Assembly (NCBI GenBank): GCA_040235415.1
Contig: JBECKR010000099.1
Location: forward strand, 1-12,616
From: JBECKR01 sp040235415
GTDB lineage: Bacteria > Acidobacteriota > Polarisedimenticolia > Polarisedimenticolales > Polarisedimenticolaceae
DNA: 12,616 nucleotides
Direction: 5' to 3'
Position 1 is the stretch's first letter. Each line of letters starts with the position of its first letter. The position numbers were made by a program, and so were the translations under genes. Of this stretch, positions 1 through 7,422 are shown in pieces. The notes under the pieces were generated by a model. The model was not told the origin of the DNA. It searched no databases and saw only the letters and a program-made list of their open reading frames with translations.

Positions 1-72
1 GACGACGGCTTAGGCGCGTGGGATCATGCCGACGGCGTCCGGCGAGGGCAGCGCGATCCCGAGGCGCTCGCG

Positions 73-1713
73 ATGGGCGCCGCGGCCGGGGCTCGTGCCG
101 CGGACGAGGACGCCGCGGCCGACGCCGCCGTGCGGGTCGAGGCGCAGTATCGAGATCTCGCCCGCGAGCCGCGCTTCGACGCCCGGCCCGATGCGCGGGC
201 GTACGCCGCGCCGGGCTCGTGGATCGAGGCGCCCGAGCTGCACGGGGTCTTCGAGGCCTACCCCCTGCGGCGGGCGCCGCGGCGGTTGCTCGAGGCGTTC
301 GACGGCTGGGGCTACGACCCGTGGCGGCTGACGCGCTGCGCTTCGAGGAACGAGTTCCTGGATCGTTCGTGGTCCGACGCGTCTCGAGCGTTCGAGTACT
401 GGGCGAGTGACGGCCGTCGCGCCGCCGGCTACCGCGTGCTGCGCTCGGACGCGGAGCGGCGGACGTTCCGGAGCGCGTTCGTCGCGGCCTACCCCGCGGC
501 GCTGTCCCGGCAGTACTCCGGCCGGCTCGCCGGCGCGTACGCAGAGGGATGGGAAGACGGCTGGGCGTACGGCGCCGAGCTGAGCTACGAGTGGCACTTC
601 CGTCTCGGCTATCGCGAGGGGTTCGAGCGCGCCGCGAGTCTCGCGGCCGAGGTCGCCTACCGTGCCGCCTACGGGCGGTCCTACGAGCGGGCGTACGAGC
701 GCACGTTCGACGCCTGGGCACGCGACGCACGGCCCGGAATCCTCGGGCTCCGCGTCCACGATGCGAACGGCGACGGGGTGTTCGAGCCCGGCGAGGAGGT
801 CGAGCTCGAAGCCGATCTCGCGAACTACGGCGGAGGCTCGTCGACCTTCGCGCTGCGGGCCGGCGGTCCGGACGTGGAGCGTCCGGCCGAGCTCGAGGTC
901 GCGCTGCGCGGCCGGGGCCGGGTGTCCTCGCCCGGTGCGGTCCGGGTCGCCCTGCGCTCCGACGCGGCGCCGCGGTCGATCGCGACGGTCGCGGTCGAGC
1001 TCGGCGAGGCGCGCGACGCCGTCGAGATTCCGGTCGACTGGCCCGTCGAGTTCGACGACGAGGTCGCGACCGACGTCCGCGCGCTCGACGGCGCGGCCCG
1101 GGTCGAGGTCTCGATCCGCAACCGCAGCCGGCGACCCGTGCCCGCGGCCGTGGTGCTCGAGCGCGTCGGCGGCCGGGCGGCGGGCGAGATCCGGGACGCC
1201 GGAGTCCTGGAGCCGGGGGGGCGCCGGAGCTTCGCTTTCGACGTCGGCGGAGTCGCGCCGCTCGACCTCCTCTCGGGGCGGGTCGACGTCGGCCTCGCCG
1301 TGTTCCGCGGCAAGCAACGCCTCGAAGGGCTGACCTACCGCTTCCCCGACGTCGTCGAGGATCTCGGCAACCGCGATCTCGTCGACTACCTGTTCGACCT
1401 CGCCTCCCGCACCGAGCTTTCCCCCGGGGAGGAATCGGAGGCACGCGCGGCGATGCTGCGGCGCCTCCGGGCCGATTGGGCGGCGGCTGCGGCCGGTCGG
1501 GGCAACCCGTACAAGGCCGACCTCAAGGACGGCGGGGCTCGCACCGCGCTCGGCGATCTCCTCGAGGCGTGGCGGGCCTCCCGCGGGCGGCTGCGCCATC
1601 CGGAGCTGTTCCGCCGCCTCGGCGAAGACGTCGAGGCGCTCGTGGAGGATCTGCCGGGGGCGCATCCCCTGCTGCGCAAGTCGATGCGCAAGCTCGCGCG
1701 GGAGCTCGGCTGA
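73..1713 (+). CDS. Unrecognised multidomain protein with Tyr/Gly-rich repeats and EF-hand-like loop
   Basis: I do not recognise this 546-residue protein. Three parts are visible. Residues about 1-220 are rich in Tyr, Trp, Ala and Arg. Within them, residues 140-212 hold a run of closely spaced aromatic residues and glycines at about four-residue spacing (G150, G154, G159, G163, G167), which suggests packed helices. Residues 230-241 form a calcium-loop-like sequence (D230, N232, D234, G235, E241) followed by PGE and about 190 residues of alternating beta-type sequence. This resembles the 'NGDG-x-x-x-PGE' openings of bacterial surface Ig-like domains. Residues 430-546 are charged and helical. 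There is no signal peptide from this ATG. The frame is open back to base 1 with no other start codon, so the true N-terminus may lie outside the window. GAGG at 61-64 could serve as a ribosome-binding site for base 73. A long opposite-strand frame also spans truA and is a shadow. Confidence 0.72.
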   Translation: MGAAAGARAADEDAAADAAVRVEAQYRDLAREPRFDARPDARAYAAPGSWIEAPELHGVFEAYPLRRAPRRLLEAFDGWGYDPWRLTRCASRNEFLDRSWSDASRAFEYWASDGRRAAGYRVLRSDAERRTFRSAFVAAYPAALSRQYSGRLAGAYAEGWEDGWAYGAELSYEWHFRLGYREGFERAASLAAEVAYRAAYGRSYERAYERTFDAWARDARPGILGLRVHDANGDGVFEPGEEVELEADLANYGGGSSTFALRAGGPDVERPAELEVALRGRGRVSSPGAVRVALRSDAAPRSIATVAVELGEARDAVEIPVDWPVEFDDEVATDVRALDGAARVEVSIRNRSRRPVPAAVVLERVGGRAAGEIRDAGVLEPGGRRSFAFDVGGVAPLDLLSGRVDVGLAVFRGKQRLEGLTYRFPDVVEDLGNRDLVDYLFDLASRTELSPGEESEARAAMLRRLRADWAAAAAGRGNPYKADLKDGGARTALGDLLEAWRASRGRLRHPELFRRLGEDVEALVEDLPGAHPLLRKSMRKLARELG

Positions 1714-1739
1714 CGGTCCGGTGCGCCGCCTGCTAACGT
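1710..1739 (+). promoter_or_regulatory. Putative truA promoter overlapping the upstream stop codon
   Basis: CTGACG (1710-1715) is 18 bases from TAACGT (1734-1739), which is preceded by TG at 1731-1732 like an extended -10. The -10 box ends 7 bases before the truA ATG, so transcription would begin at or next to the start codon. The -35 overlaps the TGA stop of the preceding gene. This comes from pattern reading only, and the -10 match is moderate. Confidence 0.4.
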
Positions 1740-1746
1740 GGGCGCC

Positions 1747-2577
1747 ATGCCGACCTACCGGCTGGACCTCGAGTACGACGGGACGCGCTACCGCGGCTGG
1801 CAGGAGCAGCGCAACGCCCGCACCGTCGCCGGAACGCTGCGCCGGGCGATCGAGGCCGCCGGCGTCTCGGTCGAAGAACTCGGCGGATCGGGGCGGACGG
1901 ACGCGGGCGTGCACGCGCTGCAGCAGGTCGCGCACCTGCGCATCCCGCAGCCGGTCGCCCCCGAGTCGCTCCGCGCGAAGGTCAACGAAACGCTCCCGGC
2001 CGACGTCCACGTGACCGCGATCGCTCGCGCCGCGGAGCGCTTCCACGCGCGCCACGACGCCGTCCGGAGGAGCTACCTCTACCAGATCTCGACGCGCCGC
2101 ACCGCGTTCGCGAAGCGCTGGGTGTGGTGGGTGCGGGATCCCCTCGACGCGGCGGCGATGGCGCGCGCGGCGTCGCTGATGACCGGGCGGCACGACTTCT
2201 CGCGGTTCTGCGAACGCCCGGGGGAACAGTCGAGCACGATCGTGGTGGTCGAGGACGCGCGGATCGTTCGGGACGACGGCCTCGTGCTCGTCCGGCTCAC
2301 CGCGTCGCACTTCCTGTGGCGCATGGTCCGGCGTCTCGTCGGGACGCTGGTCGAGGTCGGCACGGGACGTCTCGCCGCCGACCGGGTCGGAGCGTTGCTC
2401 TCGGCGACGGGCGACGAGCGACCCGCCGAATGGACCGCACCCTCGGCCGGTCTGTTCCTCGAGCGTGTCGGCTATCCCGGCGATCCGCCGCCCGCGGATC
2501 CGAGCCCCGCCGTGCCGGTGCGGGACGTCGTTCCGCGGGCCCCGCGGTTCGTCGGCGCCGGTCGTCGCGGGCGCTGA
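1747..2577 (+). CDS. truA: tRNA pseudouridine synthase A (TruA)
   Basis: TruA converts uridines 38-40 in the anticodon stem-loop of many tRNAs to pseudouridine in the cytoplasm. The 276-residue product has the family's usual length. It opens with the typical beta strand and YDGT-x-Y-x-GWQ motif (residues 10-19). It then carries the catalytic-loop motif GSGRTDAGVHA with the nucleophile D52, and later the SYLYQI and HDFSRFC segments and the C-terminal FLWRMVRRLVGTL helix typical of TruA. The ATG at 1747 was chosen over an in-frame GTG at 1738 because the homologous N-terminus begins at MPTYRL. No ribosome-binding site is visible, and a -10-like box lies 7 bases upstream, so the mRNA may be leaderless. 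The last 25 or so residues form a Pro/Arg-rich tail of unclear role. The gene ends 6 bases from the stop of the convergent oxidoreductase gene. Confidence 0.96.
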   Translation: MPTYRLDLEYDGTRYRGWQEQRNARTVAGTLRRAIEAAGVSVEELGGSGRTDAGVHALQQVAHLRIPQPVAPESLRAKVNETLPADVHVTAIARAAERFHARHDAVRRSYLYQISTRRTAFAKRWVWWVRDPLDAAAMARAASLMTGRHDFSRFCERPGEQSSTIVVVEDARIVRDDGLVLVRLTASHFLWRMVRRLVGTLVEVGTGRLAADRVGALLSATGDERPAEWTAPSAGLFLERVGYPGDPPPADPSPAVPVRDVVPRAPRFVGAGRRGR

Positions 2578-2583
2578 CCCGGC

Positions 2584-3558
2584 TCAGGGGAGCAGGAGCG
2601 TGCTGCCGGTCGTCTTCCGGGACTCGAGATCGCGATGCGCCTGCCCGACGTTTCGCAGATCGTAGGTCTGCCCGATCTCGACCCGGACGGCACCCGAGCG
2701 GACGACGTCGAACAGCTCCGCGGCGCCCGCCAGCAGGTCCGCTCGCTTCGCGATGTACGTCGCGAGCGTCGGCCGCGTCAGGAACAGCGAGCCCTTGTGG
2801 CTCAGCAGCAACGGGTCCACCGGCGGGACCGGCCCCGATGCCTGCCCGAAGCTCACCATCATTCCCGACGGCGCGAGACAGTCGAGCGAGCCGAGGAACG
2901 TCGCGCGGCCGACCGAGTCGTACACCACCGGGACGCCGCGTGAGTCCGTGATCTCGCGTACGCGCGCGACGAAATCCTCTCGCGTGTACACGATCGGATG
3001 ATCGCAGCCGCGGGCGCGCGCGTATTCGGCCTTGGCGTCGCTCCCGACCGTGCCGATCACGGTCGCCCCGAGTCTCTTCGCCCACTGGCAGACGATCGTC
3101 CCGACACCGCCCGCCGCGGCGTGCACGAGAACGGTATCTCCCGCGAGGACGGGGCGGGTCCGCCGGACGAGGTAGTGCGCCGTCAGGCCCTTCAGCATGA
3201 TCGCCGCGGCCTGGCCGTCCTCGATATCGTCCGGGAGAGGGACCAGGACGCCCGCGGCGACGAGAGCGACCTCGCTGTAGGCTCCGGGGTGGATGGCGTA
3301 CGCCACACGATCGCCGGGAGCGATCCCCTCGACGCCCGAGCCGGCCTCCTCGACGACTCCGGCCGCCTCCCTGCCGAGCACCGCCGGCAGCGCGGGCAAC
3401 GGGTAGAGCCCGGTGCGGTGGTAAATGTCGATGAAGTTCAGGCCGATCGCGGTGTGCCGGACGCGGACCTGGCGCGGACCCGGCCGGCCGACGGGGACGT
3501 CCTCCCACGCCAGCACCTCCGGTCCGCCGTGACGGTGGATGCGAATCGCGTGCGGCAC
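2584..3558 (-). CDS. qor: NADPH:quinone oxidoreductase (zinc-free MDR family)
   Basis: This is a medium-chain dehydrogenase/reductase of the quinone-oxidoreductase branch, a cytoplasmic enzyme reducing quinones or related enones with NADPH. The 324-residue length matches the family. N-terminal residues 39-57 (GLNFIDIYHRTGLYP) closely follow the E. coli QOR pattern. The dinucleotide-binding loop AAAGGVG is at 147-153, followed by CQWAKRLGATVIGTVGS, also QOR-like. The cysteine and histidine ligands for catalytic zinc found in alcohol dehydrogenases are absent. The start is GTG (read leftward from 3558) with a strong GGGAGG site 6 bases upstream. It lies 18 bases downstream of the transglutaminase-like/TPR gene on the same strand and is probably co-transcribed with it. 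It converges with truA, leaving a 6-base gap. The physiological substrate cannot be told from sequence. Confidence 0.93.
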   Translation of the reverse strand: MPHAIRIHRHGGPEVLAWEDVPVGRPGPRQVRVRHTAIGLNFIDIYHRTGLYPLPALPAVLGREAAGVVEEAGSGVEGIAPGDRVAYAIHPGAYSEVALVAAGVLVPLPDDIEDGQAAAIMLKGLTAHYLVRRTRPVLAGDTVLVHAAAGGVGTIVCQWAKRLGATVIGTVGSDAKAEYARARGCDHPIVYTREDFVARVREITDSRGVPVVYDSVGRATFLGSLDCLAPSGMMVSFGQASGPVPPVDPLLLSHKGSLFLTRPTLATYIAKRADLLAGAAELFDVVRSGAVRVEIGQTYDLRNVGQAHRDLESRKTTGSTLLLP

Positions 3559-3576
3559 GGGGAGCCTCCCTGGGGT

Positions 3577-4740
3577 TCAGCGGGCCCGGTCGATCCTGTC
3601 GAGGACGGCCTCGATGGCGCGGGCCCCGCGGTCGTCGGGCGCCCGCGCGAGCGCCTGCTCGAGCGCCCGGCGCGCGGCGCCGGGCTTGCCGTTCAGCATC
3701 CGGAGCCGCGCGAGCGAGACCCACGGTGCCGCGACGCTCGGGTCGAGCTTCGACGCCCGACGATACCACACGCGCGCGCGGCGGAAGTTCCCGATCGACA
3801 GCGCCATGTCGCCGTGCAGCATCCGGCCTTCGAGCGAGTCGGTCGGGACGTCGGAGCGGGTCCAGCCGCCGCGCTCGAGCCGGCGTTTCACGATCTCCCC
3901 GAGCAGCGCCGAGAGGTTGGCCCGCAGCCCCGGCACCGGCATGTGCGAGCCGAGCGCGGAGGCGCACGCGTACGCCTCGAGCGCGCCCGCGACGTCACCG
4001 GAGCGACGCCGCACGACCCCGAGGTTGGCGTAGCCGGCGGCGAAGCGCGGCGCCAGCCGGACGACGGTCTCGAGCAGGCGCCGCGCTTCGGCGAGATCGC
4101 CGGCGCGCAACGCGTCGACCGCGAGGTTGTTGACGTACAGCCCGGCCGCGGACAGGTCGTCGACGACCTCGAACCCCAGGATCGGCCCCGAGGCCTGGCG
4201 GTTGAAGTCGTAGATCGTCATGCCGACGTCGTCGCGGAACACCGCGACGACGTGGTTGTGCAGGACGACGAGACTGCCTTCGATCTCGCCGCCGGAGCGG
4301 CGGTAGCGCACGCCGGCGCTCAGCGGGATGCCCGCGGCCCGCCCGAGCGCGATGAACAGGTTCGTGAACGCCACGCAGTTCCCGGCGCGCGCGTGGAACG
4401 CCTCCGACGCCGTCCGCGTGTCGCGCTGCTCGTAGCGGAACTCGAACTCGCCCGGATCGAACAGGAACGCCTGGAGCCGCGTCAACCGCTGTCTCGCGGA
4501 ACCTTCGCCCGCGACCGCGATCGCGGTGGCGCGCATGGTGTCGTCGATCGCGAACGGATCCGGGACGCGGTCGGGATCGATCCCGCGGGCCGCCAAGGCC
4601 CGGCTCCAGTCCGCGAGCGCCGGAGTGCCGTCGCCGCGCGGCGCGGCGGCCGCGGAGCCGGCGGCGATCGCGATCGCCAGCGCGAGCGCCGCGCAACGCC
4701 GAAGTGCGGTTGTCGTCGATCGCTGCATCGCGGCCGCCAT
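3577..4740 (-). CDS. Secreted transglutaminase-like protein with TPR repeats
   Basis: This 387-residue protein has an N-terminal signal peptide: basic residues near 14-15, a hydrophobic stretch around 17-30 and an Ala-rich cleavage region at 30-34. A papain/transglutaminase-like fold follows, with a plausible Cys-His-Asp triad: C122 in GNCVAF, H161 or H163 in HNHVV, and D178 in YDFN. TPR-type helical repeats cover about 200-268 and 306-372, with the usual small and large residue spacing and Asp-Pro turns. Proteins with this layout are usually periplasmic or secreted, acting as proteases, amidases or scaffolds, but the substrate here is unknown. Another possible start is the ATG four codons later (MQRS). 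A GAGGG site lies 8 bases upstream of the first ATG. It heads a probable two-gene unit with the quinone oxidoreductase and is divergent from the MATE exporter gene. Confidence 0.85.
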   Translation of the reverse strand: MAAAMQRSTTTALRRCAALALAIAIAAGSAAAAPRGDGTPALADWSRALAARGIDPDRVPDPFAIDDTMRATAIAVAGEGSARQRLTRLQAFLFDPGEFEFRYEQRDTRTASEAFHARAGNCVAFTNLFIALGRAAGIPLSAGVRYRRSGGEIEGSLVVLHNHVVAVFRDDVGMTIYDFNRQASGPILGFEVVDDLSAAGLYVNNLAVDALRAGDLAEARRLLETVVRLAPRFAAGYANLGVVRRRSGDVAGALEAYACASALGSHMPVPGLRANLSALLGEIVKRRLERGGWTRSDVPTDSLEGRMLHGDMALSIGNFRRARVWYRRASKLDPSVAAPWVSLARLRMLNGKPGAARRALEQALARAPDDRGARAIEAVLDRIDRAR

Positions 4741-4793
4741 CGGGCTGCCCTCGGACGGGGGAGCGCCTCCCGTTGCCCCGTCCCCGACCGCTC

Positions 4794-4822
4794 AGGTTAA
4801 GGGGAGCCTCGAAACGGCGCAA
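4794..4822 (-). promoter_or_regulatory. Putative promoter for the transglutaminase-like/qor unit
   Basis: On the minus strand TTGCGC (4822-4817) is separated by 17 bases from TAACCT (4799-4794). Transcription would start near 4787, giving a leader of about 45 bases before the ATG at 4740. The -35 keeps TTG, and the -10 fits TANNNT. It lies in the 125-base divergent gap shared with the MATE gene. This is a pattern match only. Confidence 0.4.
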
Positions 4823-4834
4823 GATCGTCGCCGG

Positions 4835-4843
4835 TGCTATAAG
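4835..4843 (+). promoter_or_regulatory. Extended -10 promoter for the MATE gene
   Basis: TGCTATAAG has the TG-n-TATAAG form of an extended -10 element, which can work without a good -35, and no clear -35 is seen 16-18 bases upstream. The predicted start near 4850 leaves a short leader of about 16 bases that still contains the GGAGG site at 4855-4859. Confidence 0.5.
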
Positions 4844-4865
4844 GCGCCGAGAGCGGAGGCCATCG

Positions 4866-6212
4866 ATGTCCCCGGTCCGCCTCGAAGTCGCGACGCTCGT
4901 CCGCCTGGCGACACCGGTCGTCGCGACCCAGCTCGGCTCGATGATGCTGTGGGTCGTCGACTTCGTCATGGTCGGAGCCGTGGGGGTCGAGCCGTTCGAC
5001 GCCGTTTCTCTCGGCAGGTTGTGGATCATGGGAACGATCACGTTCGGCATGGGGGTCGTGTTCGGGATGGATCCGATCGTGACGCAGGCCCACGGCGCGC
5101 GCGACGAGGAGCTCCTCGGACTGACGCTCCAGCGGGGCGCGGTCGTCGCCCTGCTCGTCGGCGTGCCGATCGGGGTCTCGTGGCTGTTCACGACCGACGT
5201 CCTCGTGGCTTTCGGACAGGACGCCCGCCTGAGCGCCCACGCCCGCGAGTACGTCCTGGTCCAGCTCCCGCTGATCCCGCTGTTCCTAGGATTCACGGTC
5301 CTGCGACAGTTCCTCCTCGGCCGCGGCATCGTGTACCCGACCCTCTGGGTCACGCTGCTCGCCAACGGCGTCAACGTGATCGCGAACTGGGCGTTGATCT
5401 TCGGACATCTCGGGTCGCCCGCGCTCGGCGCGGTCGGGGCCGGAATCGCGACGACCGTGACCTCGGGGTTCATGCTGGCGGCGCTGTGGATCTGGACGGT
5501 AGCCGCGGGTCTTCATCGCGGGGCGTGGCGCGGACTCCGGAGAGAGGCGATTCGATTGCGAGGGCTCGCCGGCATCGTCCGGCTGGGGCTGCCCGTGGGC
5601 GTGCAGATCGGCCTCGAGATGTGGGCGTTCATGGCCGCGACGCTGTTCGCGGGGAAGCTCGGGGCCGAGGAGCTCGCCGCGCACACGATCGCGATCAACC
5701 TCGCGTCGATCTCGTTCATGGTGCCGCTCGGCGTCTCGTTCGGCAGCGTCACTCGCGTCGGCAACCTGATCGGCGAGGGCGAGCGCGATCGCGCGCAGGT
5801 CGCCGCTTGGGTGGCGTTCGCGCTCGGCGCCGGCGTGATGGTCGTGTCGGCGCTCGCGTTCGTCGTCTTCCGGTACCGGTTGCCGGCGCTGTACACCGCC
5901 GACCCCGGCGTCGTCGCGCTCACCGCGGGGATCCTCCCGATCGCCGCAGCGTTCCAGCTGTTCGACGGCACGCAGGTCGTCGGGGGCGGGATCCTCCGGG
6001 GGATGGGGAAGACCCGCCCGGCGGCGGTGTTCAACCTCGTCGGCTACTACGGGCTGGCGCTGCCGCTGGGCTACTGGCTGACGTTCGGTCTCGGCCTCGG
6101 CCTGCGCGGGATCTGGTGGGGACTGTGTCTCGGCCTCGCGACCGTCGCGCTGCTGCTCGTCGCCTGGGTCTGGCGGCGCGGGCCCGCCGGCGCCGTCGCG
6201 CTCGTGCGCTGA
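4866..6212 (+). CDS. MATE-family multidrug/toxin efflux transporter
   Basis: This is a 448-residue inner-membrane exporter of the MATE family, which moves cationic drugs or metabolites out in exchange for Na+ or H+. Length and about twelve hydrophobic segments fit the family. Three acidic membrane residues line up with those important in Vibrio NorM (D36, E255, D371): D32 in VDFVMVG, E251 in GLEMW and D367 in LFDGTQ, all offset by four. The second-half signature LFDGTQVVGGGILRGMGKTRP is at about 365-385. This supports a NorM-like coupling site, but substrate and ion are not determined. The ATG at 4866 is preceded by GGAGG with 6-base spacing. The trans-sulfuration enzyme gene follows 46 bases later on the same strand and may be co-transcribed, though it has a possible promoter of its own. 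Confidence 0.94.
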   Translation: MSPVRLEVATLVRLATPVVATQLGSMMLWVVDFVMVGAVGVEPFDAVSLGRLWIMGTITFGMGVVFGMDPIVTQAHGARDEELLGLTLQRGAVVALLVGVPIGVSWLFTTDVLVAFGQDARLSAHAREYVLVQLPLIPLFLGFTVLRQFLLGRGIVYPTLWVTLLANGVNVIANWALIFGHLGSPALGAVGAGIATTVTSGFMLAALWIWTVAAGLHRGAWRGLRREAIRLRGLAGIVRLGLPVGVQIGLEMWAFMAATLFAGKLGAEELAAHTIAINLASISFMVPLGVSFGSVTRVGNLIGEGERDRAQVAAWVAFALGAGVMVVSALAFVVFRYRLPALYTADPGVVALTAGILPIAAAFQLFDGTQVVGGGILRGMGKTRPAAVFNLVGYYGLALPLGYWLTFGLGLGLRGIWWGLCLGLATVALLLVAWVWRRGPAGAVALVR

Positions 6213-6234
6213 CGCAGGACGAAGGGAACGGGAC

Positions 6235-6240
6235 TATCAT
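6235..6240 (+). promoter_or_regulatory. Possible -10 box for the trans-sulfuration enzyme gene
   Basis: TATCAT fits a TANNNT -10 box. No convincing -35 lies at normal spacing. The predicted start near 6247 would give a leader of about 12 bases, just covering the GGGAGG site (6249-6254). Confidence 0.3.
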
Positions 6241-6258
6241 GGCCCGGCGGGAGGCGCC

Positions 6259-7410
6259 ATGGCGAGAACGTACCGCGAGCTCGGGACCCGCCTGATCCAC
6301 GCCGGGGAGCCGGAGCCCCGGATCGAGGGGGCGGTCTCGCTCCCGGTGTTCCAGTCGTCGACGTACGAGTACCGCGGCGAACGCAGCTACGAGGACGTCC
6401 GCTACATCCGGCTCAACAACACCCCGAACCACCTCGTGCTGCACGCCAAGCTCGCGGCGATCGAGGAAGGGGAGGCGGCGGTGGTCGCGGCGAGCGGCAT
6501 GGCCGCCATCACGACCGCTCTTCTGACGGTGCTGCGGCAGGGGGACCACGTCCTGGTGCAGGACGCGCTCTACGGCGGGACGCACGCGTTCGTGACCCGC
6601 GATCTCGCGCGATTCGGGATCGGGCACGACGTCGTCGATCCGGAGCGTCCGGAAACCTGGCGGGCGGCGCTGCGGCCGGAGACGCGGGCGATCTACGTCG
6701 AGACGATGTCGAACCCGCTGCTCCGGATCCCCGAGCTCGAGATGGTCGTCGGCTTCGCCCGCGAGCACGGGCTCGTCTCGATGATCGACAACACGTTCGC
6801 GTCGCCCGTCAACTTCCGGCCCTGCCCGTTCGGGTTCGACCTGTCGATCCACAGCGCGACGAAGTACCTCAACGGGCATACCGACATCGTCGCGGGGGCG
6901 GTCATCGGCCGGAAGGACCTCGTCGCCGAGATCCTGCACCGGCTCGACCATCTCGGCGGAACGCTCGATCCCCACGCCTGCTTCCTGCTCCACCGCGGTC
7001 TCAAGACGCTCGCGCTCCGGGTCGAGCGCCAGAACGCCGGCGCGCTCGCGCTCGCCCGCTTCCTGGCGGACCATCCCGCGGTCGCTCGCGTCGCCCATCC
7101 GGGCCTCGAGACCCACCCCGCGCACGCCCGCGCGCGAGCGTGGTTCGACGGCTTCGGCGGGATGCTCGCGTTCGAGCCGCGCGGGGGGAGGGAAGCCGCC
7201 GAGCGGATGTTCTCGAAGCTCACGTTACCGATCGTGGCTCCCAGCCTCGGAGGGGTCGAGACGCTCGTGACGAGGCCCGCGACCACGTCGCACGCCGGGC
7301 TCACGCCCGAGGAGCGCGAGGCGATCGGGATCTCCGACGGGCTGGTCCGGGTTTCGGTCGGGATCGAGGCCGTGGACGAGCTGATCGAGGACTTCGCCGG
7401 CGCGCTGTGA
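6259..7410 (+). CDS. PLP-dependent trans-sulfuration enzyme (Cys/Met metabolism family)
   Basis: This 383-residue enzyme belongs to the pyridoxal-phosphate family that includes cystathionine gamma-synthase, cystathionine beta- and gamma-lyases and methionine gamma-lyase. Visible family features are the cofactor-stacking Tyr in DALYGGT (Y105), the pyridine-binding Asp in IDNTF (D177), the Schiff-base lysine in SATKYLNGH (K202), the SLGGVET segment (329-335) and the carboxylate-binding Arg in VRVSVGIE (R364). The phosphate-binding motif of the neighbouring subunit reads Y49-I-R-L-N-N-T-P-N rather than the usual Y-x-R-x-x-N-P-T form. That variation, and the lack of sulphur-metabolism neighbours, leaves the exact reaction open. 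A GGGAGG site lies 4 bases before the ATG. The gene ends 12 bases from the stop of the convergent nuclease gene. Confidence 0.93.
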   Translation: MARTYRELGTRLIHAGEPEPRIEGAVSLPVFQSSTYEYRGERSYEDVRYIRLNNTPNHLVLHAKLAAIEEGEAAVVAASGMAAITTALLTVLRQGDHVLVQDALYGGTHAFVTRDLARFGIGHDVVDPERPETWRAALRPETRAIYVETMSNPLLRIPELEMVVGFAREHGLVSMIDNTFASPVNFRPCPFGFDLSIHSATKYLNGHTDIVAGAVIGRKDLVAEILHRLDHLGGTLDPHACFLLHRGLKTLALRVERQNAGALALARFLADHPAVARVAHPGLETHPAHARARAWFDGFGGMLAFEPRGGREAAERMFSKLTLPIVAPSLGGVETLVTRPATTSHAGLTPEEREAIGISDGLVRVSVGIEAVDELIEDFAGAL

Positions 7411-7422
7411 CGGCGCTCGCGC

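Noticed and set aside
10..2310. 766-codon minus-strand open frame
   Set aside because: It runs antisense through truA, which is certain, and through the first gene. Its Arg/His/Asp/Pro-heavy composition is typical of a shadow frame in GC-rich DNA.
2297..3967. 556-codon minus-strand open frame
   Set aside because: It overlaps qor in another frame and crosses into truA and the transglutaminase-like gene. It is Arg/Pro-rich without motifs.
2998..4800. 600-codon plus-strand open frame
   Set aside because: It is antisense to qor and the transglutaminase-like gene, both of which show family motifs. Its composition is Arg/Asp/Val-rich with no motif.
6213..6258. Riboswitch (SAM or similar) before the trans-sulfuration enzyme
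   Set aside because: Only 46 bases separate the genes, too short for a known SAM riboswitch, and no paired elements are visible.
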